A stretch of DNA of 64,000 nucleotides, taken from Marchantia polymorpha subsp. ruderalis. Taxonomy: Eukaryota; Streptophyta; Marchantiopsida; Marchantiales; Marchantiaceae. Positions within the stretch are counted from its first letter, which is position 1. Each line of letters opens with the position of its first letter. The stretch spans positions 4,094,501-4,158,500 of the forward strand of contig AP031353.1 in NCBI GenBank assembly GCA_037833965.1, given 5' to 3'. This document shows positions 13,001 through 23,510 of this stretch, one piece after another. Both the position numbers and the translations under genes were made by a program. The notes under the pieces are model-generated. The model had not been told where the DNA came from. It saw only the letters and a program-made list of their open reading frames with translations, and did no database searches.

Positions 13001-14328
13001 AAATAATACATGCCTACCCACCGAGTGACTATCGTGACAGATGCGTAATCCGTTCCTCTGAAATCCATGTACTTCCATCCTCTTGCACAGTTGTTATTCC
13101 ACGCTTGTCAAACACATTTTGTGCAGTGAGCTCGATTACTCAGGGATTGAAGTACTTACCCCATGCACTAGCGTGAGCGTCGAACTTTGATCAGAACCTC
13201 CAGATGCCAGAATATATCCGTGGACTCGAGTGGCATAGGACATGTACATGTGCTGCTGTGGTACTAGATTCGATATGACCTGTTCGAAAGTTGTCACATT
13301 GAGATGTGTCAAAACCCCTTGCAAGGGCAGCTGCCACGGAGCTCGGCACATGATAGCTTGAAATAGACCATCTAGAGGCACTGATGCAAAACTATCTGTA
13401 CCTGAAGTGCTCGGTGACCCCAACGTTGAGCTCGGGGACTGGCCAGCTGGCGCAAAACGACCCTCATTCCTTTCAAGGGACTGCACACACATCGACATGA
13501 ACTTCGGTCAGAACAGGTGATACGGGCATATGAGTGTCCGTTTGGACGTGAATGCTTGAAGATAAGACCACACTGACAGAACGTTACTGTGTACAGACAG
13601 ACATTTGAATTGTTAAGAATCTCGCAGAGAACGCCAAGTGATAGTATTTGACAAGTTTAGCTGTACCTCTCAGGGTTTCTAACCACACCTTCGAATAGAA
13701 CCTCGTCACCCTGCACAGAGAGAGATGCGAAGTCCATTATGTGAGGATCAATGATGCTCTAACCGACACTTTGGCTTCTCCATTGGGAACGAATGTGGCC
13801 AACAAGCCAAAAAACAAAAGGACTTGTAAAACCGCTAGTACGAGGAAAGTAGTCGATTCAGTGCAAGAGATGAAGAGGTGTCACACCTAAAGACGATGCT
13901 GGAAGTGAAGAACCAACTACAAAAGCTGAGTTCATGACTGACAGCGTTACCTTTCCAGCAAGACCGACGCTGACATGAGAGCAGAGTTCGAAATCTGATA
14001 GTTTGAACTCCACTGCAGGTCCACCAGAGAGCTTGTAGCTCAAGCTCTCTGGATCACATGTCTTCAAATTAGTGAGGTTTCCTTCCGATTCTGACACTGG
14101 TACACCGCGCCACGCGCACCTCACTACTGGATAATCGGTCCTCTTTGCAGCTTTTGAAGGATTTCTTGATAGATTTTCAAGAATTTTGGATGGAAATTTT
14201 CTACTGGAGTTGAACGATGCATGGCAGGATCCCCCAGATCGCAGATTTTGTCCAATATCAATCCCATTTCTGGCTTCCGGTTTCAAACTCCCTCGTGTAA
14301 TGCAAGTCACTGCCGATGCTTGAGCCAT
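10027..14328 (-). CDS. FBN11: Plastid pseudokinase-fibrillin fusion, 13 exons (FBN11 / PAP14 / ORG1-like)
   Basis: Matches plant plastid-lipid-associated protein 14 (fibrillin 11), in which a kinase-like domain precedes a PAP/fibrillin domain. Exons: 14328-13951, 13710-13667, 13469-13160, 12948-12766, 12595-12509, 12362-12241, 12114-12027, 11870-11790, 11615-11539, 11399-11264, 11037-10975, 10803-10726 and 10596-10027, about 738 residues. The first ~65 residues are Ser/Arg/Lys-rich and poor in acids, as in a chloroplast transit peptide. The kinase-like fold runs from about 100 to 500. The catalytic-loop position reads H316-T-Q318-LRLQN instead of HRDLKxxN, and the DFG position reads L338-G-N340, so phosphotransfer is unlikely. 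DALRHPFLCGP marks the end of the kinase fold. The C-terminal exon carries the family's DIGFSVMxGxxWPxDK and LVCGTYVDSRLMVLRG segments. Likely plastoglobule- or thylakoid-associated. The exon 3 acceptor (AAAG/G) is the weakest join. Confidence 0.92.
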
Positions 14329-15950
14329 GTGAGTCTCCGACTTCCAAGAGCTTCGTAGTCAAGCCTGCGCATTAGGAATTTCTGAGTTACTAGCTGATTT
14401 CGATCCAGGACAAAGTTGTGCATACTCATTTCAAGTACTGAACGACCCACATCCAAAATTCTGGCGGCTCGCTGTCGTCACAGCTAATAATCAATCAATA
14501 GCTCGAGCACACTGCTCAAGATAACATTCTACATCATTCAGAAAAATATTCACCCCGTGGTTCAGCCAGAGGACTAGATTGTCTGACAGGGGCTGCGGTA
14601 CCATGACTCTTCAAAGATCTCTCTATCGAAGGAGCGTATGGAATATAGCGTCAAGCGAATATGGACGGAGCCAGAGAGACTAAACTGGGGAAACTGGACC
14701 CATCATGAGCACGTAATTCGAGCGGAAGTGACAGGAACAGAGAAATCATCTACTAATTTCAGCATCAATAGAGCATGCATACTGATCAGCCTGATCATGT
14801 ACTCGAACGCAAAACAATAACTGCCACAAATCTCACCTGGATTCGGTCGATAAAGGAAACAGGAGGCGCTCGACGCAACAGTCACTGGAACACAGAGAAG
14901 CGAAGGTACACTGGCGAAGAGGTGAATTCGAATTGCGAGAGTAAAACTTCCATACAAGCGTCCAGCGCCTCCAAACGTATGCTAGCGTTCGAACAAGCAG
15001 TTCGGAAAGTTCAGCCGCGAGGAGGCTCAAATCTCCAAATCGCCAAACCCGAAGAACCTCCTGCTCGGCTCAGCTTCACAATCGCAAGCTTTCGACGTCC
15101 GAAATGAAATCCGAACCTCTCCAAATCGCACAGCAAAACCCGGATCTCACCTAAACCCCACAGCGAGAAACAAAACCCAACACCAAAAAAAGTCCACCCC
15201 CGCACGAATAAAAAACTCCTCCTCCCTGACCACCGACCCACTAACTCACTCACGAGCAGCAGAGCCGAGCAGAGGAGGGGGGGAAGCGAAAATTCCGATT
15301 CGAATTGAAGATTATCCAGTCAACATGATGATGATTCTCCGTCCACCTCCTCACTCCTCACTCTCTCTCAGAATCGCGGCCTACAGTCCCCTGCCCTCCG
15401 GGATCTGGACAGTTGAGAAGGAATGCGCTGCAGCAGTGGTCCTCTGCAGCAGATCCGAGAGCTCCAGCTCCGGCGCCAGAGAGTCAATCGTCCGAGTGAG
15501 AGAGAGAGAGGGACGAACGAAGGAAGGAAGGAAGGGAGGGAGGAAGGGAGGGAGGTACAGTGAGGAAACTGTAGGGACCACTCTTTTAACAAGTTCCCGG
15601 TTCCACGTTTCGTCCGTCGGGCGCTGCAAAAGATCCACCGCGGACACGAAAGTCCGACCTCTGGATCTGCTCCGCTCCCTCCGTCGGTCGGCCGGTCCTC
15701 CTCGTCCATCCTTTCCTTCCAGCAGCTTTCCGGCCCCTGTTCTTACTCCTTGTTCTTCTACCGCGCCGCCCCCCGACCACCAATACCCCGCTTACACAGA
15801 CACACGTCGTACCTTTTCTCGGGAGAATATCGAACGGGTCCTCGAAGGAATTTCGAGCCCGGAGACTTCAGATTATTAAACCTCGTTCCAGTTTGACCAT
15901 ATATTACAGAGAGACAAAAGCTCCCAGGCTCCAACTTCCAGCTTTACATA
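14329..15950. promoter_or_regulatory. Upstream region of FBN11 with purine tracts
   Basis: Presumed promoter and leader of FBN11. The distal part (15240-15800) is C/T- or G/A-rich, with a GA/GGAA/GGGA tract at about 15498-15555. Overlapping open frames here run in several phases on both strands and look like nothing known, as expected for a low-complexity stretch. Confidence 0.4.
15498..15555. repeat. GA / GGAA / GGGA purine tract
   Basis: Imperfect simple-sequence run of gaga, ggaa and ggga units, seen directly. Confidence 0.85.
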
Positions 15951-15953
15951 TAA

Positions 15954-16312
15954 GTGTCTTATATTGGAGACTCTAAACCTCGCGACATAAATATATATAT
16001 TCTGCCATTGGGAATGCTGCCGGAGATGACCGTCTCCAGCTTATATTTCTCCAGCAAATTCAGCAGATTATTATCGAGCTTTGGGTACCTGAGCGAAACG
16101 CGAGGATTATTTCTGGTCACTGAGAACCTTTTCTCGAAGAGAGGTTTAATGTTTCCAATATAAGACACTCGACATATATATATGTTTTGGAATTGGGAAT
16201 GCTGCCAGAGATCACCGTCTCCAGCTTATATTTCTCCTGCAATTGAGCAGATTATTATCGTGCTTTGGGTACGTGAGCGAAACGCGAGGATTATTTCCGG
16301 TCACTGAGAACC
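15954..16312. repeat. Small palindromic element with a second, partial direct copy
   Basis: A perfect 16-bp inverted repeat (agtgtcttatattgga at 15954-15969; its complement at 16154-16169) bounds a ~216-bp unit. Next to it, but less conserved, both ends also share a taaacctc-type inverted segment. The inner sequence 15982-16128 recurs in direct orientation at 16170-16312 with scattered differences. This fits a small MITE-like element followed by a partial tandem copy. I could not identify a target-site duplication. Confidence 0.75.
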
Positions 16313-16804
16313 GTCAGACGCAGGAAATGTCTTATACGGCCCGAGGTTCTTGTACGAAGTCGGTCAGTCGTTGAGCGAGGGGCGACGACCGCGGCCTTAT
16401 CCTACGGGACGTGAAAAGAATTCAAGTAATGACCGTCGATGTGAGATCGGAGGGTCAGTACTCGTATCTGTGTTCCGCACAAAGAGGCACACGCAAACCG
16501 TTCCTGTAGCGTGTGGCGGGGACCAGTTTCCCGGTTCGATCCACCGGTAACAACCTCTCGGCGCGTGCTCCCCTAGCGACTTGTACGAGCAGCATGCCCC
16601 TACGGTTGTCGCCGGCTTCCTGGAGCCGGAATCCACGAGGGCCACATCCCGAAGCGCGTGGCATATCTCCACGTCATTTGTAACCCTCCTAGAGCTTCCA
16701 CGTCACTCTCTCTGACGTTGACGTGGTCTACCGAGAGAATCCCGCAGCCCTCTTCCGGCACTCCGTTGGAGGCCCAATCAGCACATCAAGCGCTCGTTCT
16801 ATTC
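16313..16804. other. Spacer between the palindromic element and the transposon
   Basis: Moderately GC-rich. A fragment near 16330 (atgtcttatacggcccgagg) recalls the end of the palindromic element. I see no exon. Confidence 0.3.
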
Positions 16805-17938
16805 TACAGAGTTAAACCTCCCAATAGTGTCAACTCGTGTGAGTGACATACTCCCATTAGTGACATGAAAATGAAGAACCATTAGTTTCTAATGGAAAAT
16901 TTTATGCAATAATAGCAGTACGTCACTATTGTTAATAGTGTCATTAGAATTTTCAATAGTGACTGTGTTGAGCTTTAATTGCTATCATAATTGTCACAGA
17001 AACACTTCACTGTTCACTTTGCAAAGTGTTGCAACTTGACGTGAACATGCAACGTGTCCAACGTTGGAACATAGGATGGGAACTCATGTATGAACCGTGG
17101 GCAACATCTGATTCCGAATCGAGTCTTTGCAGCTCTTTGGATCCAGAGTCTTGGTCAAGCACCACCCACAGTTGTGACATGTTCGTTTCTGCTCTTTTAA
17201 ACATAAGACTGCCAACTGTGATTGCAATGGCAAGCCTAGAGCCCCTGCTGATGATGAGATAACAGATGTTCTTGGATTTGCTGGCTCGGGGATAGTCTCG
17301 TTGGTATCAGTGACGTGCAGCAGACATGAAATTTGTGGTGAAAGCATACGTCAAGCAGTCACTGTAGGAACAGGTACAGAAAGAATGTGAAAGAGAATGT
17401 GGTCAGTTCGAGTCATTTCAAGTTTATGAAATCACCAGCTCTGTCTCAGTGCATGCAGGACACACGGCTTTCACGTGGAATGAAGTAGGTATATTAATGA
17501 TGAAGCCAGTAAAAGGCTGTAACGTATTATTTTGCCAATCTCTAACATCAGAATCTGTACAAAGGACATTTTCTCCATGCAATGTGCATCGCTCCTGCTT
17601 TTTAAATTTCCCAATCAGTCTAGGCTCTTCAGGTATTAACGTCACTAAGCTAGTAAAGCTCGTGAAGCCCAAGCTTTATCAAGTAATATACACTTTTAGA
17701 CACAGCACTTGCAACGTGTCCAAAGTGAACATTCATCCACAAAATCTCACGTACAGAACTGTACTGATCTCTGTACTAAACATCCATACTCACCATCACT
17801 GTGGTGTTAACATCTCCATATTCACGAATATGCAATACAGAAATTTTCATGGAGTTTCAAAAGACTAATTAGTTAGCAAGCAAGGTACACACATGGACAC
17901 TGTTGAAAATTAAGTATATTGAATCATAGAAATACAAT

Positions 17939-19668
17939 TTACAGTGTGATTGTCGACTGTCTCAACCTTCTAAATTTTTCAATGTTCTGTTGATGTATCA
18001 AAGGACGACGAGCTCTTTGGAGATTGGAAAGCAGCGTACTCTGTAATTCTGTAGATAAAAACGATTTGATGGAAAAAAAATTAATCAAGTCAGTGATTGC
18101 TTGATTCGCTTGTTCTACTGTCACCAAAGGCGAAATCTCACCAAAATCATCCTCATTCGAAGCACTATCACTGTGCAAGAGATTATGTTGCTCTAAAACC
18201 GATTTGACGATGCTTATATCGTCAATATAATCATCACCAGTATTATCTACAGCATCAAGGTCAATAAGCTCTTCAGCAACTACTTCTATACTTGAGTCAT
18301 CAAGACCCAAGGACGCTGAAAAAGAATCGTTGAGTCGAATTTCTTGAAGAGTTTTCATCAAATCATCTAGAGCCTGATTTGAGCTACTACTGTATCTATC
18401 TATATCCTGATTCGAAATTACGTTAGATACAAGAGGTAGACAGTTGGCTTTAACAAAACACCTTCGAATAGTATTTTCCTCTATACTATCCGATGCAGAT
18501 TTTACCCAACCAAGTACATTCCGTAGATGGGTATGATCGTTGATCGGAAACTGAGAATAAGAAGCACGTTCACTCGCCTGCCACATCTCATACTCAGACA
18601 TTAAATGATAAAGCTAAGCACGACGAAAATGAGCTTTAAAAGATCGTATGACACCTTGATCCAGAGGTTGACATTCGCTAGTAGCATTTGGAGGAAAAAA
18701 ATGATACACAGATTTTCAAACCTGAAAAAAGAATCTGTTGATCCCGATGGGTCTAAAATCTTAGACGCACAAACGTGAGACGAACAGTTGTCTTGAAGTA
18801 CGTAGAAGATGCAGTGTCTGTCCTTGGCAATTTTGTTGTACTTGTCAAGCAAACGCATGTAGGAAGATGTATCCTGCCAAGCTTTAGCTTGATGATCATA
18901 AATAATTCCGAACGCCTTACTTATGTCAGGAATACCTTTCAAAGCACGTGGACGAGCACTCTTCGTGATCACCTGCGTCATGAACTTTTCACCTGAAGCA
19001 CTAACTCCAAGCGTCACTGTAATTCGTTCTTTACTTCGCTTCACTCCACGACCATCTGAATTGACTGTGCAGTACGATCTTGATGACGTCGTGCGATGCT
19101 GTAAAGCTGACTCGTCAATGTTAATGATGCATTCGAGTGGTACGTCGCATAACATTTCACGAATTTGTTGCAGACGTTTCTCCACTTCCATGACACTAAC
19201 ACTGTTCTGTTCTCCGCACCTCCTCTTACTCGATGTTGAAATGCGCTTCAAATACTTCTCCAGCCATCCATTAGACGCAACAAATGATTGTAGAGAAATT
19301 GTATCTGAAGATGTCAAACATTCTGCAAAGTCGAGCAAAATTTTGTCTCGAAAAAACAGAGCCTTCTTCTTCAGCATCTCACCCGTCACATTCAGCGTGG
19401 GCGCATCGATCTCAACACGAACATGCCATTGTTGCATCATTTCTGTAAGAAGTTGAACTCGTGTCGATGTAGATATCTTTTTAAACCGATCTCGATTTGA
19501 TTCTAACGACACCTGTTTGATAATTTCTCTCTCTTTCCAAATTTTCGAAACAGTTGTACGTGCCACCGAAAATGCCGATGCCGCTTTCTCATGGGTGGCT
19601 CCGGGCTGATTCAGAAAATCCAAAACTTCGAGCTTTGTCTTCACGTCCAAACGCTTGCGTTTAGACAT
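17939..19668 (-). pseudogene. pogo/Tigger transposase, two breaks
   Basis: From an ATG at 19668 the frame begins with an HTH of the CENP-B/psq type (residues ~1-50), then a second CENP-B-type HTH around residues 95-135 (SFVASNGWLEKYLKR), then a DDE_1 domain. The first catalytic Asp is D185 in NIDES and the second is D293 in QDNCSSH. The family's PPNATxxxQPLDQG block with the third Asp is present, but in the neighbouring frame: a run of seven T near 18692-18700 (minus sense) looks one base short. A TAG codon at 18614-18616 then interrupts that second frame, after which the usual C-terminal region (VLGWVKSASDSI, TIRRCF) stays open to 17939. Hence probably inactive, with only two visible breaks in an otherwise complete gene. 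Confidence 0.88.
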
Positions 19669-19786
19669 GAGTGAGTAATAACGGATGCAGATTAAGAGAA
19701 AAAAAAACTCCCACCGAACAGGAACAGATTGCGTCGCGAGAGAAAAAATTGGCCACCTAATGCATAATAACAGTGACAGATCGCAG

Positions 19787-19924
19787 AAAGAAGCCCTCAC
19801 CGAACGCACTGTGACAGATCGCAACGAGAGAGAAAGAAGCCCTCACCGAACGCACTGTGACATATCGCAGCGAGAGAGAAAGAAGCCCTCACCGAACGCA
19901 CTGTGACAGATCGCAGCGAGAGAG
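19787..19924. repeat. Three tandem 46-bp units inside the transposon
   Basis: Units start at 19787, 19833 and 19879 with the consensus aaagaagccctcaccgaacg followed by cactgtgacagatcgcagcg and agagag. Single-base differences separate them, and part of a fourth unit follows. They lie between the right terminal repeat and the transposase start, where promoter or transposase-binding repeats are often found. Confidence 0.92.
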
Positions 19925-20052
19925 AAAGAGGAGCCCAGCAAACGCAAATAACGCGGGAAAAAATATGACATCCTCTTGTGAGTGACACCTCCGAATAGTG
20001 ACATAAAACCCTAGAACGGTTATGCGTCACTATCGGGAGGTTTAACTCTGTA

Positions 20053-23000
20053 TAGCGAATATAGCAAAGAGGGTGGACGTCGGCTTATGATTTCCAGATC
20101 TCTTGGATTCACAGACCTACGGACACCAACTCAAATAACAAACAGATTAAAGACCCAATCGAGTGGTACATGGATGAAATGGATACTACAACAACATGCT
20201 GCTATGCATGATAGCAGCACAATGGGAAATGTATGCGACTCCACCTCATAGAACTCAACCATTGATGTACATATATCATGATTATTCGAATCAATATAAA
20301 ATGTCATGACTCATATCACATGGACTGAACACTTTACTCACATCTCACATGTATATCTTCTACCGAAAAAGACTTCAAAAATAAGATCATCAAAGTGATA
20401 TATTTATATTTTAGTTTACTATGCTCTTAAACATTTTATGGCAAAAATGTCATTGTTCATACTTAGTATATTTTGCTAAATTTAGAATATATAATAAAGG
20501 TACAAACATATAGTTGAAAACATTGGATTGTGTCTCTTCACTAATGATTGTTTATCCACAGGATGGGTTGAGTCAATCACATCTTCAGTCTTGTCACTGA
20601 ATTTATAAGCACAACACATGCAACAATAACCAGGTAATCTGAGACCAACTCAAGAGCATAAAAGAACCATATGCAAATTGAAAAGGTTAATACAAAGACT
20701 CTTATGCTATTGACCTAGCGAGTACTTTTTCAAATATGTATGATTACTCTGTTTTCTCCGATTTGGTTGTAATGTGAATGGGTGCTATATGTTGCTCTAT
20801 CATGACATCAATCAACCAGCTCAAGCGCGACGAGTAATGGTTTCAGACAATAACAGTTCGTGGTTGGGAATGAGAAAAGATTGTAGTAAAACGCGAATGG
20901 GAAATAAGAGGAGGAGAAACAATATTAATTTCTTACAGGAATGAGTGATTTAATTAAAAAAACGAGTACCTCTTTACAAAACACTCCTCGGTTATTATAG
21001 TAATCATATAAATCTCTCTTGATAGTATCAATTTTATCGGTCGTATTCAAATCTGAGAAATTTACTTGACGGTACACCATCAGAACGCTCACTGGTTGGT
21101 GGCACCCAATACGTTCCATTTTACCATATGGGACCCTCCTACTGGTCACCGTTAGTTATGTTCTTGTGACTGCTTTGTTTTCACTTAATGAAAAAAAAAA
21201 AAAAACTTCCCGAATTTAACTTAGTCAAATTTCCCATGGCTCCCCATCTTCATAGTGCAAGAATCCAATTTCTCACGTACCCAAATGATTTTACAGTTAT
21301 AATGTATGGGCGTAAGTTGCGTATTTTGGTCCGTAAAGTCACTTTTCAACAAAGAGCCGCATTGATTTTCATTGGATTGAAAGCAATTACAAGAACTCGC
21401 AATAGAACATCGGTGACGGTGGATTGAACTGACATCGTAAAGTGTCACATCGGGTAAAATAGAACGTATTGGGTCCCATCAAGCAGTCAGCTTTTTGACG
21501 GGGTACTATCAAGCAAATTTCTCATTCAAATCTAAATCACGCTGCCAATTTTCAATTACATTTGTGCCTAATTACATATATATATATATAAGTTGCTCAC
21601 AAATGTTTTTTTTTTAATCTATCGATAAAAATTGATAAGAAAACAGAATTAGTATACATCACCAAATTACCTTATTCCACGATATGCTAATGGTAGCAAA
21701 CTCAGTTTTGAGTTAGCTTCTGGAATATAATACTGAACTTTCAATCCTTTATATTGAACGGAGAAGATATAAAATAAAGGTGGAAATTTCCACGTATCTC
21801 TAAAATTTTGTTTATATGTAAATCTGGTATATATTTTCAAAAATTCACGCTAAAACTTTACTACGACGTTATAGTAAAGAGTACCCTGTAAAGATACGGA
21901 ACCACGGTTTTTTCATATTTCATAGATTATGCATTGAAAGACGTTGTCAATTGAACATTTCATACTTCAAAGAATGTACTCGGCTGATCATTTTTTACTC
22001 CAGATGTAATCAAGTTTAAAATTAACGGAAAAACAATATATTTATTCGGATTTTTATATTTTTTTTCAAAGCAGTACACTACAATCTGATTCAGAAGTAA
22101 GACAATTTTTTACTTCTAGAAACTGTCCAATCGAAAGGAAAAAAAAATCAGTTACAACATGCTCATAGTTTGTGACTGATTATATAGTGTGCATGATAAT
22201 GATTATCAGACATTCATTGTCCTTTAGATTAACATGAAAAACTTGAGAATAAATTCCCAGAAAATCTACAAATGTTATCAAACGTAAATGAATGGATCTT
22301 TCAATGTCTAATGAATAGAATGAAGTTATTTTAAAACTCCAATTTGTTTTAGTCTAGACTCTAATTTTTGTGAAGATTGCATAGAATGTGGAGTATCTGA
22401 ATCTGTCTTAGACTTAAATTTTTATTCAGATGATCTCACTGCATTATTTGAGATGGATTTTATTACTCTCTATCCTGTTATGAAGTTTTTTTTCAACATA
22501 TCTAATTAAATCAAAGAATATTTAATTTCCAGAGAGCTAGATTTCGTGATTGATGAGAAATAGTTGCACAGCTGTGAAATGAGATAATCGCAACCAACTC
22601 AGACAAGCAAAGTATTCATCCAAAATGGATAACGTGCATATAATATATTTTTCAAGGTCATAAATTAAAGTAGATGCAAATTTAGGACACCGGATATGAC
22701 GATTGCATGCATCACGTGCATCAACTAGAAACCGAGAATACGATAAATACACCATTTTTCTACGGATAGTATCGAAAGGGAAAATCAGCGCTCAAACTAC
22801 ACGACACCGTTAGCAGCAAAACTGCGGCATTGCAAAGCCTAGCATTACAGAAACAATGTTAGATGATGATGACCGATGACTGCTCGCTCCATAAAGCGCT
22901 ATTCAAAACGCAAGTGTTTAATAAAATCGGCCATTCCAAACGCCACAATTGTGTGCAGGTGATACAGCCATGCATCGCAACGAACGTAGTTTCGTAAAGT

Positions 23001-23510
23001 AGTATCTTAAGGAAACAATCATTTGCATGCATATACTCTCGAGATGCCGGCACTGTAAAAAGACGCGAGTCAATGCAAAAACGTGGCTGCTCTGAAAACG
23101 TGAAATTCATTCCAATCAGCTCTTCCTCAGCTCAGCTCACAAAGGTCGCTGTGAGGAATACTATTATGTCATGACTGGTGTCAACGAGTAATGGGCGATG
23201 GAGAGGCAATGTGTCTGTGATATGTATTCTGTGATTCAGAAGAAGCTCCTCCAGCACACCGATTCAGTTGGACCAGCTACCTGAAATCCGTCAGTACTCT
23301 TGACATCTCAGTCGTCACAAATGTAAATTACACAACTGATTAGCAATACGTGGTAGATGATGAGGAGCCTTTTCGTTTGAAAGGAAGAGATGGGTGGAAG
23401 CAGCGGGCAGGTCTGAACTATCGATGGACGACATGGTTCTGTTCAGTGGCTGCCAATCCCTCCAGGATCCATCTCCACTTCGAGTTCGAAGCTTTGAATG
23501 CGTTCGCAGC
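20053..23510. other. AT-rich spacer, no gene recognised
   Basis: Low-complexity AT-rich DNA with a (TA)n run near 21576-21590 and an A-run near 21189-21205. No frame resembles a known family. The part near 23510 should contain the SFT2 3' untranslated region. Confidence 0.4.

Larger units (their letters stand above)
16807..20050 (-). mobile_element. pogo/Tigger-like DNA transposon (Tc1/mariner superfamily), 3244 bp
   Basis: Terminal inverted repeats start CAGAGTTAAACCTCCC at both ends and match at 22 of the first 23 positions (A/G difference at position 17). The element sits between TA dinucleotides at 16805-16806 and 20051-20052, the TA target duplication typical of Tc1/mariner elements. 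The motif aatagtgac or agtgacat recurs just inside both ends (for example 16841-16848, 16873-16880, 19998-20003), as transposase subterminal sites often do. The minus strand encodes a CENP-B/DDE-type transposase, treated separately. The ~1.1 kb left of the transposase has no gene I recognise. The near-identical ends suggest fairly recent insertion, but the transposase is already broken. Confidence 0.92.

Noticed and set aside
15325-15879. 184-codon plus-strand open frame
   Set aside because: Lies in Ser/Arg/Gly-biased simple-sequence DNA with other long frames on both strands; composition explains it.
15954-16168. Two mirror 69-codon frames, both starting MSYIG
   Set aside because: They arise from the terminal inverted repeats of the palindromic element, not from a gene.
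16525-16555. tRNA-like ggttcgatcc box
   Set aside because: No matching acceptor, D or anticodon stems around it.
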